Below are positions 1-5,824 of a DNA stretch of 7,851 bases, in pieces (the first letter of the stretch is position 1; the number at the start of each line of letters is the position of its first letter). Location of the stretch: the NCBI GenBank assembly GCA_904420265.1, contig CAJFUU010000087.1, positions 1 to 7,851 of the forward strand, written 5' to 3'. The notes below the pieces were generated by a model. That model made no database searches and had not been told where the DNA came from. It worked only from the letters and a program-made list of their open reading frames with translations. Made by a program: the position numbers and the translations under genes. The stretch is from an uncultured Clostridia bacterium. GTDB taxonomy: Bacteria > Bacillota > Clostridia > Christensenellales > Aristaeellaceae.

Positions 1-161
1 ACCGGCAGCGCTCACGCGTTCTGAATTGCTGACACATGCACCAGTTTCCCTGGATGCTGCCAAAGCAGCTCTTTGTCCTCTTTGCGTCAGGTTTCCCTCA
101 GCACGTCTCTCGTTTGTTGGAAAAGGGTTTGATGCTGGGCATAGCTTTAAGTTCTCTGGCT
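1..161. other. Left-edge stretch with no assignable gene; possible tail of a convergent plus-strand gene
   Basis: No ORF here is convincing. Two plus-strand frames that are open at the window edge stop early: one at 22-24 (TGA, preceded by TGSAHAF) and one at 30-32 (TGA, preceded by RQRSRVLNC). Either could be the C-terminus of a gene entering from the left. The plus-strand terminator at 162-184 would then end its transcript. The third plus frame stays open through both terminators, which argues against it being coding. No RNA gene or promoter is recognisable. Confidence 0.35.
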
Positions 162-184
162 CCCCCGCTCCAAACGGGGGTTTT
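162..184 (+). terminator. Intrinsic terminator, plus strand
   Basis: The arms CCCCCG (162-167) and CGGGGG (175-180) enclose a 7-nt loop and are followed at once by TTTT (181-184). The T-run lies only on the plus side, so it serves plus-strand transcription coming from left of the window, convergent to the operon described here. Confidence 0.7.
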
Positions 185-192
185 CGTTGCAC

Positions 193-227
193 AAAAAGCC
201 CGCGCTCCAAACAGAAGCGCGGGCTTT
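193..227 (-). terminator. Intrinsic terminator of the sugar operon
   Basis: A perfect 12-bp stem pairs 195-206 with 216-227 (core GCCCGCGC/GCGCGGGC) around a 9-nt loop. In the minus direction it ends in a run of five T (197-193). It begins 35 nt past the stop of the last isomerase gene, so it is the natural end of the operon. The pairing AAA/TTT at the base would also allow some plus-strand termination. Confidence 0.85.
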
Positions 228-261
228 GCCGGCGCGAAAACTTCGCGCATGCGGCGGGGCG

Positions 262-1083
262 TCAGATATTCAGGCAGCGCATGGACTGGCGGGCGTTGAT
301 GATGGACTGATAGGGGAAACGGCGGTAGTTGGGCAAAAATTCCACCGTGGCCCACTTGTCGTAGCCGATGCGCTTGGCGGCGGCCATGACGGCCTCGAAG
401 TCCACATCGCCTTCAAACAGGTCGACAAACATGCTCATGCCGCAGCCGTCGCCCCTACAGTCGCAGAAGTGCAGCCGGCGAATGAGGCCGCCGAGAATGT
501 CAATCCACTGGTCGGGATAGCCGATGTAGATGATGTTGCCCACGTCGAAGTAAGCGCCGACGTAGTCCGAGCCAATCTCCTCCAGGAAACGGCGCATTTC
601 CAGCGGCGAGAGCAGGAATTTGTTCCATACGTTTTCCACGCCCATGCACACGCCTGCAGCCTGCGCATAGGGAACCAGCTTGCCCAGGGCGCTTTGCGCG
701 TTTGCGTAGGCACGGTCGTAGCGCACGATGCCGGGGGCGAAGTTTGTACCCACCCAGCCGGGCACGACGAGTATGCAGTCCGTGCCCAACGCCTGCGCGC
801 AGTCAATTTGCTTTTTGACCACGTCCATGGCGGCGGTATGGTCGTCTGCGGCCAGGTTGTGCTCCCACAGGTTCCAGGCGCCGACGCTGGCCACTTCCAG
901 GCCCATGTCCTCAATCATGCGGCGCAGGGCGAGCAATTCGCTGTCGCTTGTGTGCATGTTCAGCGAACCGGCGGTGCTCAAAACCGGCTCTACGCCGTCG
1001 TATCCGGCCGCTTTGGCCTGCTCACAGGCCTCGCGCAGGTCCACATCCTGGCCAAAGGTGTAAAAACTTACGGCTGTCTTCAT
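262..1083 (-). CDS. Sugar phosphate isomerase/epimerase family protein (TIM barrel, AP-endonuclease-2 fold)
   Basis: This 273-aa cytoplasmic protein belongs to the metal-dependent TIM-barrel group that includes xylose isomerase-like sugar epimerases, inosose dehydratases and 3-keto-sugar enzymes. The usual metal-binding set is visible: Glu150 (GVENVWNKF), Asp180 (AYFDVGN), His205 (RRLHFCD) and Glu248 (TVEFLPNY). The length is normal for the family. The start is set by GGAGG at 1092-1096, 8 nt before the ATG. One oddity is that the common HxKD motif reads HFCDCRGDGCG here, a small cysteine cluster (207, 209, 214) where lysine is usual. It is the last gene of the operon, but an intrinsic terminator (1137-1105) separates it from the permease, so it is probably expressed at a lower level or conditionally. 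It is not a recent duplicate of the isomerase at 4724-5551, since the motif surroundings differ throughout. The substrate is unknown; the family call is firm. Confidence 0.9.
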   Translation of the reverse strand: MKTAVSFYTFGQDVDLREACEQAKAAGYDGVEPVLSTAGSLNMHTSDSELLALRRMIEDMGLEVASVGAWNLWEHNLAADDHTAAMDVVKKQIDCAQALGTDCILVVPGWVGTNFAPGIVRYDRAYANAQSALGKLVPYAQAAGVCMGVENVWNKFLLSPLEMRRFLEEIGSDYVGAYFDVGNIIYIGYPDQWIDILGGLIRRLHFCDCRGDGCGMSMFVDLFEGDVDFEAVMAAAKRIGYDKWATVEFLPNYRRFPYQSIINARQSMRCLNI

Positions 1084-1104
1084 GGCTTTTTCCTCCTTTT
1101 GCTT

Positions 1105-1137
1105 AAAAAGCGCCCGCCGAAACGGTGCGGCGGGCGC
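1105..1137 (-). terminator. Internal intrinsic terminator between permease and distal isomerase genes
   Basis: In the minus direction, GCGCCCGCCG (1137-1128) and CGGCGGGCGC (1119-1110) form a perfect 10-bp GC-only stem with an 8-nt loop, followed by TTTTT (1109-1105). It starts 12 nt after the permease stop and lies just upstream of the Shine-Dalgarno of the next gene. No promoter is visible in the 66-bp gap. It probably acts as a leaky terminator that lowers distal expression. Confidence 0.85.
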
Positions 1138-1149
1138 GAAAGAGACATT

Positions 1150-2100
1150 TTAGACCTTTTTGCGCAGCTTGTCCATATTGCTCATAACCACTGCGCCGAC
1201 GATGATCGCGCCTGTAATGACGGTTTTGACGTAGGCATGCACGCCGAGGATGTCCATGGCGTTGGAAATAATGCCGGTCAACAGGCAGCCCAGGAAAGCG
1301 CCCGAAACCGTGCCGCGGCCGCCCTCGAACGTCACGCCGCCCACCACGGCGGCCACCAGGGCGTCGGTTTCGTAGCCGTCGCCGGCAGTGGCGGTGATGG
1401 AGTTGAGGCGCGCGCCCAGAATCAGGCTGGCTCCGGCCACGATGACGCCGGCAATGGCGTAGGTGATGACCTTGTAAAGGTCCACGTTGATGCCGGAGAG
1501 GTAGGCGTTTTTCTCATTGCCGCCGATGGCGACGATGCGCCGGCCAAACTTGGTTTTGTTAAGCACCACATACATAATGACGCACACAGCCAGCATGAAC
1601 AGCACCATCAACGGCACAACGTCGAACAGGCGAATGGTGCGCAGGAAGTCCAGCTTGTTCTGGAACTGCAAAAACGCGCCGCCGGCGATCAAAAGCGAAA
1701 TGCCGTTAAAAATCATGCTTGTGCCCAGGGAGATGATCAGCGGCATGCCCTTGGATTTGGCGATGATAATGCCGTTGAAGGCGCCGCACACCAGGCCCGT
1801 GCCAAAGCCGGCCAGAAGCGCCACCAGCATGCTCTGCCCATTCATGAGCACTGTGGCGACGACAATGCCGCACAGGGCCATCATGGAGCCGATGGACAGG
1901 TCGATACCGCCGGAAATGAGCAGCATGGCCATGGCCATCGTCAAAACGCCGAGCACGGAAATCTGGTTGAAAATGGCGATGATATTGTTCAGCCGCACAA
2001 AGCGCGGATTGATGATGGTGACCACAATGACCAGCAAGGCGATGACCAGCGCCAGCAATACCCGCTGATCCCGCAAGATTCCCTTGAACTTTGTATTCAT
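1150..2100 (-). CDS. Sugar ABC transporter permease (RbsC/BPD_transp_2 type)
   Basis: This 316-aa integral membrane protein would form the homodimeric channel of a CUT2-class importer. Hydrophobic segments fill most of the chain, with clear ones near residues 14-30, 46-63, 72-87, 92-113, 161-180, 211-230 and 289-306. Family hallmarks are GGIDLSIGS (64-72), the cytoplasmic loop GRRIVAIGGNEKNAYLSGI (186-204), which contacts the ATPase, and GGVTFEGGRGTVSGAFLG (254-271). The ends are short and charged (KLRKKV at the C-terminus). The length is usual for the family. The ATG lies 2 nt after the ATPase stop codon, so the two genes are probably translationally coupled; a GGGAG lies inside the end of the ATPase gene. 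The sugar cannot be told from the permease. The family call is very sure. Confidence 0.95.
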   Translation of the reverse strand: MNTKFKGILRDQRVLLALVIALLVIVVTIINPRFVRLNNIIAIFNQISVLGVLTMAMAMLLISGGIDLSIGSMMALCGIVVATVLMNGQSMLVALLAGFGTGLVCGAFNGIIIAKSKGMPLIISLGTSMIFNGISLLIAGGAFLQFQNKLDFLRTIRLFDVVPLMVLFMLAVCVIMYVVLNKTKFGRRIVAIGGNEKNAYLSGINVDLYKVITYAIAGVIVAGASLILGARLNSITATAGDGYETDALVAAVVGGVTFEGGRGTVSGAFLGCLLTGIISNAMDILGVHAYVKTVITGAIIVGAVVMSNMDKLRKKV

Positions 2101-2102
2101 GT

Positions 2103-3617
2103 TTAGTCCACTCCCAGCGCTTCTTTGATAATGGTCTGTTCATTGATCTCGTCGCCGTTCAATTCGCAGCGGATGGCGCCGTCGCGAATAACGAGGACGC
2201 GGTCGGACATGGAAATCAATTCCGGCATGTCCGAAGAGATCATAATAATACAGTTTCCGGCCTTGGTAAGATCGGTCATCTGCTTGTAGAATTCAGCCTT
2301 GGCGTTTACGTCGATGCCGCGCGTAGGCTCGTCAAAAATGTAGACCGACTGCTGCGCGTGCAACCACTTGCCCAGTACGACTTTTTGCTGGTTACCGCCG
2401 GAGAGGTAGACGACCTCCTGCGCCAGGTTGGGCGTTTTGATGCGCAATTCCTGCACGATCTTTTCCGCGCCGGGCACCTGCGCGCGCAGGTTGTAAAATA
2501 CGCCTGAGCCGGTGGACTTGGATTGCAGGCTGACCAGCAGCGTGTTTTCCAAAACGCTCATGCCCAGGTTCAGGCCCAAACGCTGCCGGTCCTCGGTGAT
2601 ATGGGCGATGCCTGCGGCAATGGAATCGCGCGGATTGCGAATGGTCACCTTTTTGCCGTTTACCAGCACTTCCATGTGGTGGCAGGGATCCGCCCCGGAA
2701 ATGGCGCGCACAATCTCCGTGCGCCCAGAGCCGACCATGCCGGACAGGCCGAGAATTTCGCCCCGGCGCACCGAAAAGTTGATGCGCGGGGAGTTATGGG
2801 TGAGCTGCAGGTCGCGCACTTCGAACATGACTTCGCCGATTTCGCAGCGTTCTTTCTGGTAGAACACGTCCACCGGGCGGCCAACCATGTCCTGGGTGAT
2901 GTCGTGAATGGACACATCGCGGCCGGAATTGTCGTAGGTGCGGATAACCGCGCCATCGCGGATGACGGTAATGCGGTCGGCAATCTGCACCACTTCCTTG
3001 AGGAAGTGCGAAATGTAAATCACCGCGATGCCTTCGCTGGAGATATGGCGCACCAGGTCGAGCACCTTGCCGGCGTCCTCCACGTTGAACATGGAGGTCG
3101 GCTCGTCCATAATCAGCACGCGCGAGCGATTCATCAGCGCCTTGAGAATTTTCACAAACTGCTGATCGGCCACCGACATGTGTTCTATGGTCTGAAGCGG
3201 ATTGATGTGGATGCGATAGCGCTCCATGACCTCGCGCACGCGCTTTTCCATTTCCTTAAAGGCCACAAACCCGCCGAATTTCGTGATCTCCTTGCCGACG
3301 AATATATTTTCGACGGCGTTCATGGTGGGAACCAGGTCATTTTCCTGGTAGACGATTTCGATGCCCAATTCGGTGGAGAGCGCCGGCGTAAGGGCGTCGT
3401 GAGCCTTGCCGTCAACCACAATTGAGCCGGAAGTCGGCGTATAGGCGCCGGCCAGTATTTTCATCAGCGTGGACTTGCCCGCGCCGTTTTCGCCGACCAG
3501 GCAGTGCACCTCGCCGGGATAGACGTCAAAGGTCATGTCCGACAACGCGCGCACGCCGGGAAACTCCTTGACGATGGAGCGCATTTCGATAATGGGGGTT
3601 TTGTCAGTGTGCATCAT
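2103..3617 (-). CDS. Sugar ABC transporter ATP-binding protein (tandem-domain, RbsA/MglA type)
   Basis: This 504-aa protein has two fused nucleotide-binding domains and would power the importer at the inner face of the membrane. Domain 1 has Walker A GENGAGKST (42-50), the family-typical degenerate signature SVADQQ (148-153), Walker B VLIMDEPT (167-174) and the switch His204. Domain 2 has a degenerate Walker A, GMVGSGRTE (293-301), a good signature LSGGNQQ (405-411) and Walker B YIFDEPT (426-432), but no switch His (SSDMPEL). As in RbsA and MglA, only the composite site of domain 1 Walker A with domain 2 signature looks fully competent. The frame is open up to 3686, but I choose the ATG at 3617 because GAGG lies 6 nt before it and because the upstream codons would run through a long stem-loop. 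ATG 3614 is an equally close alternative. It lies between the binding-protein and permease genes. Confidence 0.95.
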   Translation of the reverse strand: MMHTDKTPIIEMRSIVKEFPGVRALSDMTFDVYPGEVHCLVGENGAGKSTLMKILAGAYTPTSGSIVVDGKAHDALTPALSTELGIEIVYQENDLVPTMNAVENIFVGKEITKFGGFVAFKEMEKRVREVMERYRIHINPLQTIEHMSVADQQFVKILKALMNRSRVLIMDEPTSMFNVEDAGKVLDLVRHISSEGIAVIYISHFLKEVVQIADRITVIRDGAVIRTYDNSGRDVSIHDITQDMVGRPVDVFYQKERCEIGEVMFEVRDLQLTHNSPRINFSVRRGEILGLSGMVGSGRTEIVRAISGADPCHHMEVLVNGKKVTIRNPRDSIAAGIAHITEDRQRLGLNLGMSVLENTLLVSLQSKSTGSGVFYNLRAQVPGAEKIVQELRIKTPNLAQEVVYLSGGNQQKVVLGKWLHAQQSVYIFDEPTRGIDVNAKAEFYKQMTDLTKAGNCIIMISSDMPELISMSDRVLVIRDGAIRCELNGDEINEQTIIKEALGVD

Positions 3618-3649
3618 AACGTTCCTCATTTCCCTGTGACGGCGGGGAA

Positions 3650-3683
3650 AGCGATGCGCTCCGGTTGCCCGGAGCACATCGCT
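3650..3683 (-). promoter_or_regulatory. Long intercistronic mRNA stem-loop after the binding-protein gene
   Basis: A 15-bp stem (3683-3669 with 3664-3650, one G-U pair) is closed by the tetraloop GCAA, of the very stable GNRA class. It follows the binding-protein stop codon by 13 nt. Only TTT and then CCCC follow it, so it is a poor terminator. It fits better as a 3'-end protector or partial attenuator that makes the binding-protein message more abundant than the ATPase and permease messages, as known in other binding-protein operons such as malE. Confidence 0.75.
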
Positions 3684-3696
3684 CACTGGTCAGGGC

Positions 3697-4668
3697 TTAT
3701 TCGCCGTACACGTATTCGTAAGCGCCGGCGTAGTCCGACCAGTCGATCCACGCAGAGAGGTCCTCGCCCGTGACCGGGATGACCGGCAGGCTCTGGAATT
3801 TCTCCTCGGGAATGGTGCCGTTTTCCACATACTCGGAAATGTTCTTGTAGGTCTGAACGCCCTGGATGGATACCGGAGCGGTCATGTTCGCGGCCTCGGT
3901 GCCGTCCTCAAGGAAGGCGTAGGCGTCCGGGGAACCGCCGGTGGCGACGATCGGGATGTCTTCCATGCCGGCCTCGACCAGCGCCTGGTAGCAGCCCTGC
4001 GCCATCTGGTCGTTGTTGGCGAAGATGCAGTTGAACTCAACGCCGGAGTTGATGAAGTTGGTGGTCAGGTTCAGGCCGTCCTCGGTGGACCAGGCATTGG
4101 AGTTGAGCAGGCCGACCATTTCGATGGAATCGGCGTAGTCTTCCAGAGCCTGATCGACGCCCACCTTGTAGGCTTCGTACACGCCGCCGCCCACAGCGCC
4201 CGCGCAGTAGAAGACCTTGGCGTCCTCGATGTTCTGAGCCAGCCACTCGATGGCGGCATAGCCGATATCGCCGTACACGCAGCCCACGGCCGCCACGTAG
4301 GAATCCGGCTCGCAAACATCCGCCACGTCGATGTTCTCAACCGTGATGGGGATGCCGGCCTCGTTGGCCATGGTCACCAGCTGCGCGCCCTGCTCGGGGG
4401 AGATGGGGCAGATGGAGATGCCGTCCACTTCAGACTGGATCAGCGATTCCATCGCGGAGATGGACTGGGCGATGTCGTTCTGGGAATCCAGCACGATGAC
4501 TTCGTCGCCGTTCTGCTCAGCGGCATACTCGAAGGCGTAGGCGGAATACTCGTTCCAAATGTCGGACATCTGGTAAGCGATGTAGCCGTAGGTCTTGCCT
4601 TCGGCCAACGCCGCGCCAGCCGTGACCACCAACAAGACGGCGATCAGGAGAGATACGATTTTCTTCAT
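3697..4668 (-). CDS. Sugar ABC transporter substrate-binding protein (periplasmic-binding-protein-like, RbsB type)
   Basis: This 323-aa secreted protein would capture the sugar outside the membrane and deliver it to the permease. Residues 1-22 are a signal peptide (MKK, a hydrophobic core, then AALA before Glu23). There is no lipobox cysteine, so it is predicted to be released rather than lipid-anchored, unusual for a Gram-positive importer. The mature part has the two-lobed type I fold of the Peripla_BP_4 group: an N-terminal lobe with the repeated pattern around VDGISICPISP (about 81-91), and a second lobe with FANNDQMAQG and VATGGSPDAYAFL near the hinge and ligand site. Acidic and aromatic residues (Asp, Asn, Trp, Tyr) are frequent, as in sugar binders. 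The Shine-Dalgarno GGAGG (4684-4680) lies 11 nt before the ATG. A long stem-loop follows the gene. The ligand is not identifiable. Confidence 0.94.
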   Translation of the reverse strand: MKKIVSLLIAVLLVVTAGAALAEGKTYGYIAYQMSDIWNEYSAYAFEYAAEQNGDEVIVLDSQNDIAQSISAMESLIQSEVDGISICPISPEQGAQLVTMANEAGIPITVENIDVADVCEPDSYVAAVGCVYGDIGYAAIEWLAQNIEDAKVFYCAGAVGGGVYEAYKVGVDQALEDYADSIEMVGLLNSNAWSTEDGLNLTTNFINSGVEFNCIFANNDQMAQGCYQALVEAGMEDIPIVATGGSPDAYAFLEDGTEAANMTAPVSIQGVQTYKNISEYVENGTIPEEKFQSLPVIPVTGEDLSAWIDWSDYAGAYEYVYGE

Positions 4669-4699
4669 GACAAATGGTTCCTCCCTTGTTTTATTCGCA

Positions 4700-4717
4700 A
4701 ACCGGCCTTTGCCGGCT
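4700..4717 (-). promoter_or_regulatory. Small hairpin before the binding-protein gene
   Basis: In the 55-nt gap between the proximal isomerase and the binding-protein gene, 4717-4711 pairs with 4706-4700 (CCGGC/GCCGG core, 7 bp with one G-U) around a 4-nt loop and is followed by TTTG. The U-run is too short for an efficient terminator. It ends 15 nt before the Shine-Dalgarno and may be a processing or weak attenuation site. No promoter is visible in the gap. Confidence 0.4.
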
Positions 4718-4723
4718 GCAGTC

Positions 4724-5551
4724 TTAAATCAGGCCCAGGGAATGCAGGTGATCGTAGGAATCCTGCACAGCCTGGTTTTGCACGTTCAGGTCCTCGGGAA
4801 CCTTGGGACGGTTGGTGAAATCGGCGGTATATTCGATTTCGATGGAGTAGGGGCCGTCAAAGCCGTGCTCCTCCACGAGCTTGATAAACTCCGCCAGCTT
4901 CAACTCGCCCTTGCCCACGGCGGGGAAGTTCCATACGTTGTCGTAGCCCACCTTGTCCTTGAGGTGCACGTACTTGAGCGCCGGCAGGCACTTGAGCACT
5001 TCTTCTTCCGGACGCACGCCGCCGTAGAAGACGCAGTTGGCGGTATCGTAGCACACGCCCGCGCGGTCGGAACCGGTCAATTTGGTGACGTTGTAAATGC
5101 TTTCGCCGGTGCCATATTCGCCATGGGTCTCGATGGCCAGCGTCATGTTGTATTTTTCCAGATCGGGAATCAGGGCCTTGATGTTGGCGGCCAGCACGTC
5201 GTCGGCAAACTTCTCATCCTTGCCGAAGTGGGCCTCGCCCGTAGAGGAAACGATGTATTTGCAGCCCAGGCGGTGCGCCAGAGCCATGTTGGCGCGGAAA
5301 TCGTTCAGACGCTCGGCGTCCATGAGGTTGCAGTGGCCGGACATGCCGATGAACGTCAGCCCCAGAGACTTGGCCTTGGCCTGGATGCGCTCAATTTCCG
5401 CATCGGGCATGTCGGGCATGATGTGCTCGGTCCAGTTGCGCACGGCGGCGATTTCCACATAGCGGAAACCCGCGCGGGCGATGCCCTCCAGGGCGTCGTC
5501 CACCGTGAAGCCATGATAGGTGTTTGTGTTGACGGCAAAAATGCGTTCCAT
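4724..5551 (-). CDS. Sugar phosphate isomerase/epimerase family protein (TIM barrel, AP-endonuclease-2 fold), operon-proximal
   Basis: This 275-aa cytoplasmic protein has the expected divalent-metal site of the family: Glu141 (AIETHG), Asp169 (CYDTAN), His196 (YVHLKDK) and Glu238 or Glu240 (SIEIEYT). His73 (SGHCNL) and the loop FPAVGKGEL (209-217) are also typical. Relatives interconvert ketoses at C3, dehydrate inosose or act on 3-keto sugars, so the reaction is probably isomerisation, epimerisation or dehydration of an oxidised or keto sugar. The start is clear, with GGAGG (5563-5559) 7 nt before the ATG. It is the first gene of the main operon, about 112 nt downstream of the predicted transcription start, and comes before the importer genes. 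It is complete. It shares the fold but little local sequence with the isomerase at 262-1083, so the two probably catalyse different steps. The family call is firm; the substrate is unknown. Confidence 0.92.
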   Translation of the reverse strand: MERIFAVNTNTYHGFTVDDALEGIARAGFRYVEIAAVRNWTEHIMPDMPDAEIERIQAKAKSLGLTFIGMSGHCNLMDAERLNDFRANMALAHRLGCKYIVSSTGEAHFGKDEKFADDVLAANIKALIPDLEKYNMTLAIETHGEYGTGESIYNVTKLTGSDRAGVCYDTANCVFYGGVRPEEEVLKCLPALKYVHLKDKVGYDNVWNFPAVGKGELKLAEFIKLVEEHGFDGPYSIEIEYTADFTNRPKVPEDLNVQNQAVQDSYDHLHSLGLI

Positions 5552-5669
5552 AGAAAATCCTCCTTACTACAAGCGCACGGGGCGCTGCAATTGCACAATC
5601 GCGGAATACAGGCCGCGGCGGAGGCGCGGATGGGCCACAATTTTCTCCACACAGTAAAATAACTGGAGA

Positions 5670-5684
5670 GATTATATCATAATC
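5670..5684. promoter_or_regulatory. Palindrome overlapping the -10 box (candidate operator)
   Basis: GATTAT (5670-5675) and ATAATC (5679-5684) form a perfect inverted repeat with a 3-bp centre, and the repeat covers the -10 element. A repressor dimer bound here would block RNA polymerase. It is partly explained by the self-similarity of TATAAT-like sequence, so it may be chance. No regulator gene is in the window. Confidence 0.4.
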
Positions 5685-5700
5685 GCGGCCGCCATGTCAA
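5671..5700 (-). promoter_or_regulatory. Sigma-A promoter of the transporter/isomerase operon
   Basis: In the minus direction a perfect -35 TTGACA (5700-5695) and a perfect -10 TATAAT (5676-5671) are separated by 18 bp. A TG one base before the -10 makes it an extended -10. Transcription should start near 5664, giving a leader of about 112 nt ahead of the isomerase ATG at 5551. I see no known riboswitch in this leader. Confidence 0.88.
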
Positions 5701-5824
5701 TCTTCCGGGCGGCTCTGCCGCGCCTTTTCCGGGGGACTGGCCGACGTGCAAACCGGCGCGCAGGCCGCCATATCAGACAGACTGCCGCGCCGGAATGCGC
5801 GTTCGGCCAGGGGCCGGCACGCTG
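5701..5824. other. Spacer between dehydrogenase stop and operon promoter, no clear terminator
   Basis: Two short GC hairpins are visible: CGGCC/GGCCG (5804-5808 with 5812-5816) just after the dehydrogenase stop, and GCGGC/GCCGC (5709-5713 with 5717-5721). Neither is followed by a T-run in the minus direction. Transcripts from the dehydrogenase promoter may therefore read through into the transporter operon. Nothing in the spacer looks coding. Confidence 0.5.

Noticed and set aside
187..2106. Very long plus-strand open frame (639 codons)
   Set aside because: It is antisense to the distal isomerase and permease, runs through two terminators, is extremely rich in His, Ala, Val, Asp and Gly, and has no recognisable domain. 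It is an open antisense frame caused by GC-rich codon use.
2523..3425. Plus-strand open frame antisense to the ATPase gene (300 codons)
   Set aside because: Same His/Ala/Asp/Val-rich composition with no motif; the minus-strand frame has all ABC ATPase motifs.
3618..3686. N-terminal extension of the ATPase to the ATG at 3686
   Set aside because: It would overlap the 15-bp stem-loop, has no good ribosome binding site, and the family normally starts close to the segment MRSIVKEFPG.
4595..5662. Plus-strand open frame antisense to the proximal isomerase (355 codons)
   Set aside because: It overlaps a gene with clear catalytic residues and a good ribosome binding site, and reads through the operon promoter.
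5552..5664. Riboswitch in the operon leader
   Set aside because: Only short possible pairings are visible, with no conserved core of a known class and no terminator hairpin before the first gene.
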